Below are positions 56,655 through 64,000 of a stretch of 64,000 bases of DNA, piece after piece. Below the pieces are notes generated by a model. It had not been told where the DNA came from, ran no database searches, and saw only the letters and a list, made by a program, of their open reading frames with translations. Numbering within the stretch: the first letter of the stretch is position 1; the number at the start of each line of letters is the position of its first letter. The translations under genes were made by a program, and so were the position numbers. Source of the stretch: Psococerastis gibbosa. Lineage: Eukaryota; Arthropoda; Insecta; Psocodea; Psocidae. The DNA lies in assembly GCA_963971405.1 (NCBI GenBank), contig OZ020486.1, positions 30,527,419 to 30,591,418 of the forward strand, read 5' to 3'.

Positions 56655-56870
56655 TGACTGGTTCTTGGTTAAGTCATGCCTTCGCCTGTTTCATTGCGTC
56701 AGTGGTAAGCTTGTCTCAGCTTGTCCATTATCGCTTGTAGCCGGTGTAGGTTGACATCGAGAACGTATACCAGTTTGCCAATGACCAAAAATTCATACGG
56801 AAACAATACAAATAATGTCCGAAATCCATGGGGTCGTTGGCATTGAACAGGGGACCTGTGTACCGCTATA
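56655..56870 (+). repeat. Dispersed repeat family C, copy 3
   Basis: GCCTTCGCCTGTTTCATTGC, AAGCTTGTCTCAGCTTGTCC, ATTATCGCTTGTAGCCGGTG, AGGTTGACATCGAGAACG and ATCCATGGGGTCGTTGGCAT match copies at 11150 and 12760 (inverted). Confidence 0.65.
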
Positions 56871-59800
56871 AGTAGGCCTGGGTCCATAAAAAGTCCTTGG
56901 AAAATAATAATCCATACCAGGCGATATGAACCTGAAAAAGGGGTTCAAAGGGCCAGGAAATCATTAAATAACTGAGAGAATATCCGCGACAAACTTTAGC
57001 TGAAAGTAATGAACAGCTTAGAAGTAGCGACAATTTGCGAGCAAAGTCCTCTCGTAGAATAAATTAAATTAAATCATGGGAAGATTCCAGCTAAATTTTG
57101 AGCGCAATTTCATTATTCAATTCATATGTTACCCTAAAACTAACGGAGCGTTGAATGGCTGGAGAAAGAGAAATAAACGGGGCATGAACAGAAAAACTGA
57201 GATAGCTGGCGCGAATTTGTAGAGGGTCCAAAATCTGCATAATTTACATAACATTTCACATCGTTGCTGTTTATATTTTAATGTCGAATTACCAGCATTG
57301 TATAAAATATTAAATCCCGGCACAAATCCAGTAAAAAGGTTTTAGATTGCTTACAGACAGCTGGGGTTTTTTTTTTTTTTGGAAAACCTCGTCTGAATCT
57401 AATTTTCAATGATAGGAAGAAGGGATTTTCCTTTTATACACTTGCCACTCATTTCAGTCATTTCAAGGAAAAGCTTGCGTCTTAGAAAGGAAAGGATGTT
57501 TTTTGGACTAAGTAATCTATTCACTACTGTTAATATAATGCGCCCAGTTCATATTACAACGCGCGGTTTTGGGTTTATTAAAAAAAAATCCACTTTTTCA
57601 TATTTTCAAAATCTTTCTGACATAGCCAACATTACAGGTTAAAATACTTTTATTACCAGTCCCTTTGGAGCATAAAATTCATCTGATTAAGAAGTCACTT
57701 CCAAGTAGTAATAATCTGCGGCTAAAATCCCTTCAGTTCATAGCCTGAAGTTCATGCAATAAAAAATGTTAGCAATAGGCACTAAGACTATTTATATATT
57801 ATATTCTTTGAGATCTCTGGCGGCATTTCAATTACTTCATGGGGGGAGCGGGGAAGAGGAGCCGAGGAGGCCAACGGGGAGCCTGGTATAGTTGATTGAT
57901 ATTTCAATGTACCTTTAAGCTAAATGGAACACCCACTTCTTAAATAATTCTCCTTATGTACCTAAGATGTACGCTGACGAACCGTATATACAATATCATG
58001 CACTGTCTCCCCCAGAATTTGACACTTTTTTTAGTTTTTCCATGCGCCCTACAAATAAAATGGCTCATAAATTGTCAATAAAGTTCTTCAGACATCATAT
58101 CTGCGTTGCCTTACTATTACTACTATTACTGGGGCGGCAAAACTTGTTAAGTTTATTTAACGTCTCATAACAATAAATAACATTGTAAACTCTTCGCCTT
58201 GATGGGTATAGATATACTATAGGTATAAATGCAATGTCATCTTCAGTATAAAACTTGTTAAAAGATATAAAGGATGTGAAAAGTCGTAGCTATGCAATTC
58301 TGTTGAGCAGCACAATGTTTCAAAGGGCCGCTATGTCCAATAACCAGCAAGAGCAGCTTTGGCGGGGTTAGTAGTGAAGTGGGGGCCAGGGAGGGAGGGG
58401 GTTGGGGTCAGCAGTAATTGAAAGCCACTCCGTGAAACTTCCCTCAGCCTTTTGAGTCGCCACTCTTTCCTTCTTATCCCTTTCATGATACCCACCCTTA
58501 TATTTATAAAGACTTGTCCCGATCCAGACTTATGCAATCATGCAAATAACGGTAGTACTGCTTAAGAAGTTCTTTTAATGTACTGTTCACCTTATTAAGG
58601 TGGTTTTGTTAAATAAATAAATGCATAAATGTATACTACAATCAAAGACACACCAAAAGATCTGTAGAATTAATGTTTAAACTATTATCATGGAGAGAGT
58701 ATACGTAGCAATGATGGATCATGGAATAACGAAAAAGAAGCAGAACCAAATGAATAGGTCCCCTTATGAGAGACGGCAGATATAATTATAATTGAAGGCT
58801 GCGTTGAGGGCAGAAATGTTTGAGGTCAACCAAGGAAGGCGTTTTGAAGACAACCTGAAATAAGACTTGAGATGCGCAATAACTGAAGAGGAATCGATCG
58901 ACAAAGTGGAAATTACAGAAGAAAACTTGCTGGAACACAATCGATAGATTATATGTTGTAACAGCAGAAGATGAGGAAAAGGTTTAGCCAATGAGCCATT
59001 GTTTTATCAGACACCTAAAGAAGGGATGCTTGAACGAACTGAAGCAAGACTAGAAATGGTGATGCAGCTATCCATCTATACCTATACAGCTCAGAAGGAC
59101 CGGACACAGTCCAAATTATGATGGAACCCTTTGTGGCAAACCATGAATTCAATCGATAGATCGAAAGTCGTAAGAGAAGGAGGTTGCCATTATTGATCAA
59201 ACACCATCATGCGATTGTCTTTCAATGAAAAATAATAAGGGATGAACACGGTTGAAGTTATAAGGTTCGGTCGAGCAGTAATTGCATGTTCTCCTGAAGG
59301 CGAAATACTCAATCGAAATTCAATATCACATGCAGTTTCTTTCCCTTCAGTGTTTCAATATTAATATGGAGCAACCGTTACAAATTGTAGCTCGTAAAAG
59401 GGGTTTCCTTTTATTTTTCAGCAATGGCGCTGCAGCACTGCTGTAGTGGCATAGCTGAAATCTCTGATGCAATAACTGTTATTTTAACTTTTATGTTACA
59501 TTCTATGAATAATGTATAGTATAATTTTGGCATAGTCAACTAACCCGTTATAACGCAACGAGCTGTAGAGGGTAAAAATTATACTCTTTTTATATTTCGC
59601 AGTTGGCTCACATGAAACACGGGCATTTCAATTGCTGCAGGGTTCAGGTACCGCTATTTTTAATGAATTTCAGTTATCTATCAATGTTTTCAGAAGCTCG
59701 ACCATTGCCTTGTTCATGGACCTCTTCCCCATAGGAAAATCCTCAACCAATCAGATTATGCGGTCAAGCGCCAACCAAACAAAAAAAATTGAAACAAATA

Positions 59801-60490
59801 GGGTTGTGACGTCATTTCATCAGCATGCTGCATGTATAGTCGCCATGCTGCATTTCCATACAAAAGGGGGTCCATTATCATTCATCGCATTTGAAAGAAA
59901 TGTAGCCGGGATAAAATATTTATAGATGAGAACCGGGTATTTTACAGTAAATTTGATTTTTTTTAAACCATGCTGGTTAGGCTAAGTGACAGGGGTATCA
60001 TTATGGTTCCAGGATAAGGTCAGTACCGTATTGCATTGTTTATGTGTGCGAAAAACCCTCGGTAATGGCATATTCTCTTTAAACTTACACCATGTGTTGG
60101 AAAGGTGAATTTAACACTATACAATGCAGTCCTGCACCATGTTTATAGGCCAAAGACGACCCAGAGTCCATCGGATTCCACTTTCCCTAAGTTTACGAGC
60201 ACATAGTGGGAGTAGTCCTGAGGTGGGCTCTTACGAACCTTTTGACAATCCAGGGGACACTTCATCCATGTCCACTTTCTCTTTGAAAGTATGGGACAAT
60301 AATTTCAATTATTGTCCCCCGGATTCCCACTGTCGGCTGTAGCCTTAAAGGTACGATAACTAACAACTAACAGGGACAACTACGACGAACTGTCTGTCAA
60401 CCATCTAAATCCAACGAATCTGCGATCATGTCTTACCATATCCCAAAGCGTAAGCAACCCATCGGAAACTACTGCCCGCAAGATTTCCGA
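56871..60490. other. No gene recognised; possible LINE relics
   Basis: 58860-58980 and 59100-59180 contain two loosely similar phrases (AAGTGGAAATTACAGAAG.., AACACAATCGATAGATT and GTGGCAAACCATGAATTCAA, TCGATAGATCG) that resemble the tail of the 13370-type LINE but are too decayed to call. The remainder has only short open frames without domains. Confidence 0.35.
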
Positions 60491-60498
60491 CACATGAC

Positions 60499-62203
60499 CA
60501 GGGTTGGAAAAAACAGTTTTTTTATTATTTTGAACAAAACAACAGTTTTTTATTGTTTTAAACTGTTTTTTTTCTGTTTAAAACAATTAAACATAGGCAC
60601 AAAATGAATCTACTGTTTAAAACTAGTTTTAAAACTAGTTTTAAACTGTTTTTTTTTAATTTTGCAAAAACAGCATTGATAAAGTAATTTTGCGTTGGTT
60701 TGACGTCAGCCACAGCCTACAGTATATGCAAGCGCAAGTATATTTAACTTTTAAGGGCCAATCGGAGTAGCCCATTTAACATTTTCTGCATTAAGTGCAA
60801 TATCTCATGCAATCTCGAGCGTAGAGCAATAAAGAATGTACAACCATTTGAAGAAATGTTCCTCTTCATTTTGATACATAGCATAACGTATATTGTAGTA
60901 AATAACCCCCAATTGGCAGTTTTGGAACTCGCTCGACCTGACAATCTGACATCCTCTATTCAAAAGAGTGAACAGGCATAAAAATAATTATAATAATAAT
61001 TACAAAATAATAAAATAAATACAGAGAGTGTAAGGTTCGAGCCACGAGGCAGCCTCGTGGCTTTTACAAGGCAGATAGTGCAGGCGCTATAGGTAGTTGA
61101 GTATACAAAATATGAAGACCGCATTCTGAAAATTGTGTTGGACTCAGAAAAGTTTGCAGATTATATGATTCTGGATGTTGCCGGGGGGCTTTCTGGTCCA
61201 TTTTCTTTATACCCCACCCCCTTATACATTGGCGGAAAATCTGAACAATTCTGCGGGGGGGGGGGGGGGGGGCTAAGCCCCTAATAATTTTTTTTTTAAC
61301 CAGTAAATCTGTAAGTCTTCCAGAAGCCTCGCCCTTCACCTCTTCTCATTAAAACAAAAAATAAAAATGTCCTGACAAGTTCACGAAAGATTATAATAGC
61401 AATGCTCAGTGGCGTACCGATAGGTTTCCCAAGGGGGGAAAACCGTTCTCATATATACAGCTTTAAATTAATGACCTTAGTGTCCTTTAAGTAGAAGCCA
61501 GAGGGTTCGGGAGACCTGAAGGGGGGGGGGGAGTGAACAGACCTGAAATAGTTAGATTTTACGCATTTTGATAGCATTGACTTCGAGATTTTACAGGCAA
61601 TTAATACAATTGCGAACGAGTAGGGCCGGGGGTCTCCCCCGGGTGAAATTTTTTGAAAAATATGCCTGAAATAGTGGGGTTTTGCTCATTTTGAGTGGAG
61701 TAATTAACACTTAGATTTTAGATGTAAAGAATATAACTGCTTTTCCAAGGGGAGGGGGGCAATTGCCCGCAGTGCCGGTCGCTGCGTCCGTCTCTGGGGC
61801 TCGACGGTCTCCTCCGGGTGACATTTCTTTAAAATGCGGCTTGTAATAGTGGGATTGTACGCATTTTGATAGTAGTAACGTTTAAATTTCACTGGCGATG
61901 AAAATAGCTGGACCCCCGGTTGAAAATTTTTAAAAAATATGCCTGAAATAGTGGGGTTTCACGCATTTTGAGTTCAGTAGCACTTGGATTTTGGACGCAA
62001 AGAATATAACTTTATGTAACTATAACATTCATTTCAATTAAACACGTCTGTTTTTTATTCAAGTTTAAAACTAGTTTAAAACTAAGTTTAGAACAGTCTG
62101 TTTTAAACAATCACTTTTTTTTACATTTTGTTTAAAACTAGTTTAAAACAGCTTGGTTTAATCAAACTGAATTAAACAAACTGTTTAAAACAAAACAACT
62201 CTG
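60499..62203. mobile_element. hAT-like non-autonomous element, 1.7 kb
   Basis: Ends CAGGGTTGGAAAA and, inverted, CAGAGTTGTTTTG, flanked by CACATGAC (60491-60498) and TACATGAC (62204-62211), a 7/8 match. Both subterminal regions are packed with AAACTAGTTT and TGTTTAAAAC motifs. The interior has no transposase but carries a G18 run, a GAGCCACGAGGCAGCCTCGTGGC hairpin (about 61032) and a degenerate GC-rich tandem array at 61500-62000. Confidence 0.7.
61500..62000 (-). repeat. GC-rich tandem unit, inverted array
   Basis: About four degenerate units, each with (C/T)CTGAAATAGT.. or TGTAATAGTGGG, a GGTTTT.C.CATTTTGA stretch, and CCGGGGGTCTCCCCCGGGTG or a variant. This is the reverse complement of the 4650 and 41333 units. 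It lies inside the 1.7-kb hAT-like element. Confidence 0.6.
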
Positions 62204-62211
62204 TACATGAC

Positions 62212-62885
62212 CCGAGTCACTCTAAGAAACGCTGACGTTTCAAGAAAAAATGTGTCTAAGTCTATGAGCAATACAGTAGTGGAAAAGCCCCATAATCGCA
62301 GCAAATCACACCGCTCCGTCAACCAGAAGATTGCTCGTAAATCGACTTTGGAAACGCAACTCAACCCCATTACAAATCCAAATTGAGACATTAAATTCGC
62401 GATGCCACGTAATTAAGACCAACGGGGGGTCCCTTTTCTCCGAAACAAAGACATCAACAATGTCACCGTCCCCGGAATGCCCTAATCTTTTTCGGGGAAT
62501 CAAAAAAACAAAAGCCGGTCTATAAAACACATAGCTGGTTTCGTCCCGCCGCGGTCCCGACGACTCTCCTATGTGGTCTTCAGCGGTCCAAAGATAAATC
62601 CCAAAGAGATGCTGCTTTGTTGAGATTTCGCTGGATTTAGCAAGAACAGGTCCGGCACGAGTTCTGTCAGGTGGTCCAGCAGCCTCGGGCGCTCAGAAGA
62701 AATCAAAAGTGAACCGGGTTTGGTTAGCTTCATTTGTCTTTTAACAACTTCACTATGGTAATTCACAAGCCGATTTTCAGCGTTATGTAATTTCTTCTCA
62801 GTCTTCTTTTTAGCCTAAGGCTAGGACCTAGGCCCCATAATAGGTTCCTTAATAGTAATAATAGGCAAAAACGTATTCAGCAATT
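62212..62885. other. No gene recognised
   Basis: Overlapping short open frames on both strands at 62.2-62.8 kb without recognisable domains. Confidence 0.4.
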
Positions 62886-62893
62886 CTAGGAGA

Positions 62894-63158
62894 CAAGCAC
62901 CTAGCCAGGATTTTATTTCTGGAGGGGCTAACTACCAGGGGGTTGGGAGGGGGGGAGGGGTATGGAATACCCTCAGTAAAACGGCGGGTCAAGTCTTCCG
63001 TAATCTGCGGAAGTATATCTTTCACTATCGAATCTACTGTATATACACTGGATCGAGCGAGAATAAATATAAATAAACTAAAAAATAATTTTTCCCCTTT
63101 TTTTTACATTTCAGGAGGGGCTTCAGCCTCCAAAGCCCCCTCCCTGGCTACGTGCCTG
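62894..63158. mobile_element. Non-autonomous hAT-like element, 265 bp
   Basis: Left end CAAGCACCTAGCCAGGATTT and, inverted, right end CAGGCACGTAGCCAGGGAGG, the common CGTAGCCAGG hAT TIR. The exact 8-bp direct repeat CTAGGAGA is at 62886-62893 and 63159-63166. The interior has GGGAGGGGGGGAGGGG and no coding capacity. Confidence 0.9.
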
Positions 63159-63166
63159 CTAGGAGA

Positions 63167-64000
63167 ACTCCATTTTTAGGATTTGAGCAAATCACCATTG
63201 GTATAACAGTCGTATCTTTAGGAACTGCACTTACGTAATCCCCCCCCCCACTATACACACTTGGCCAATAAAATAAATATAGGTGCGTAATACCTAAATT
63301 CAGATTCAAACCGTTTAGGTCCTTCATCATAAACTTCCAATTTGGAATTTCCAAATATTTCTTGCATCGAATAAATATTGGAGTGTCTAATCAGTACGTA
63401 CAGGTACCTGTATTCTGAACAAAAAGCTCCACCGCTTCTTGAATGACCTAGGATTTGAAAGGGAAGTGATGGAATTAAAATATTCATTATTTTAAATATG
63501 CCATATGAGTAAGAATAATGCCGAGGCGATACCACTCGATCGAAAATTCTGATGAGCTCTTCAATGTTACTCAACAAGATCAAAGTTTGGGCCCCTTGAC
63601 ATCGCCCATAGTTTGGGAAAACTTCCCTATCAGAATAGTTTCCGTGCTAAATCACAGCTCATTAACATCCATAGCAAACTCCATAAGCGAAACAGGGATC
63701 TTTTTTCATATATTTTCTTGCCAGGCGATATTAATATTAAACAATAGTCCCCCATATAAGATCGATCCGTTGCAGTGAGGCAATCCAAATCGTAATGGAA
63801 ATTATAGAACGATGGATTTTGCACTATGCAAAAATCAAATCAGTTTTTTTGGCTTGTGTCACTGATTTGGAATGACCCATTACGCCCTGAAAACATCTAC
63901 CCCGTTCCAAATTATGCTTGAAGCCTAGACCTCCATTGTACACAATTCTGGCAGAACAAAAAGAATAAAATTATCAGTAATAAATGGCGGTACACAAATA
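63167..64000. other. No gene recognised
   Basis: A 10-C run at 63240-63249 and short overlapping open frames (68-110 residues) without recognisable domains. Confidence 0.4.

Overview
This window reads as a gene-poor, AT-rich stretch of an animal nuclear genome, most likely an insect. The evidence is the repertoire: CR1-like, RTE-like and other LINEs, tRNA-derived SINEs, hAT elements with 8-bp target duplications, a canonical GT-AG intron in the transposase gene, and microsatellites. The species or order cannot be fixed from the sequence. I found no convincing host protein-coding gene, rRNA, functional tRNA, CRISPR array or prokaryotic operon. Almost everything that can be named is a transposable element, its relic or its target-site scar.

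Layout. 0-9 kb: decayed repeats, tRNA-SINE copies, three short non-autonomous hAT-like elements (3184-3463, 4215-4445, 8371-8632) and a TAA-flanked inverted-repeat element inside a GC-rich tandem unit. 9-25 kb: LINE 3' fragments (9.1, 10.3-11.0, 13.2-13.9, 18.8-19.2, 20.3 kb), two inverted copies of a G-tract repeat (15.8-16.7 and 21.1-21.7 kb), SINE copies and the first hairpin MITE (16750-16885). 25.6-29.9 kb: a nearly complete CR1-like LINE on the minus strand with a coiled-coil/esterase ORF1 and an endonuclease/reverse transcriptase ORF2, broken by three stop codons but no frameshift. 32-43 kb: four more hairpin MITEs plus a half copy, a cluster of a second SINE, LINE tails and a TA-flanked foldback element. 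45835-48685: a hAT transposon that looks complete, with a perfect 20-bp TIR, a perfect 8-bp target duplication and a full-length BED-finger transposase whose start codon sits alone before an intron. 49-64 kb: more LINE tails, three further short hAT-like elements and a 1.7-kb hAT-like element.

How the parts relate. The hAT transposase at 46 kb is the only apparently intact mobile-element protein gene and could in principle act on related ends, although the short elements have different TIRs and probably depended on other hAT families. The LINEs supply the machinery class that copies the SINEs.

The most unusual signal is a family of palindromic elements (16750-16885, 32013-32174, 32414-32660, 38172-38310, 42471-42746, half copy 32343-32405). 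They share their tips (GGCGGG..TTCCAC, next to TTA/TAA), and most share a hairpin core (TGGTAGCAGACA..TGTCTGCTACCA). The stems between tip and core differ from one full copy to the next, yet within each copy the two arms remain almost perfectly complementary.
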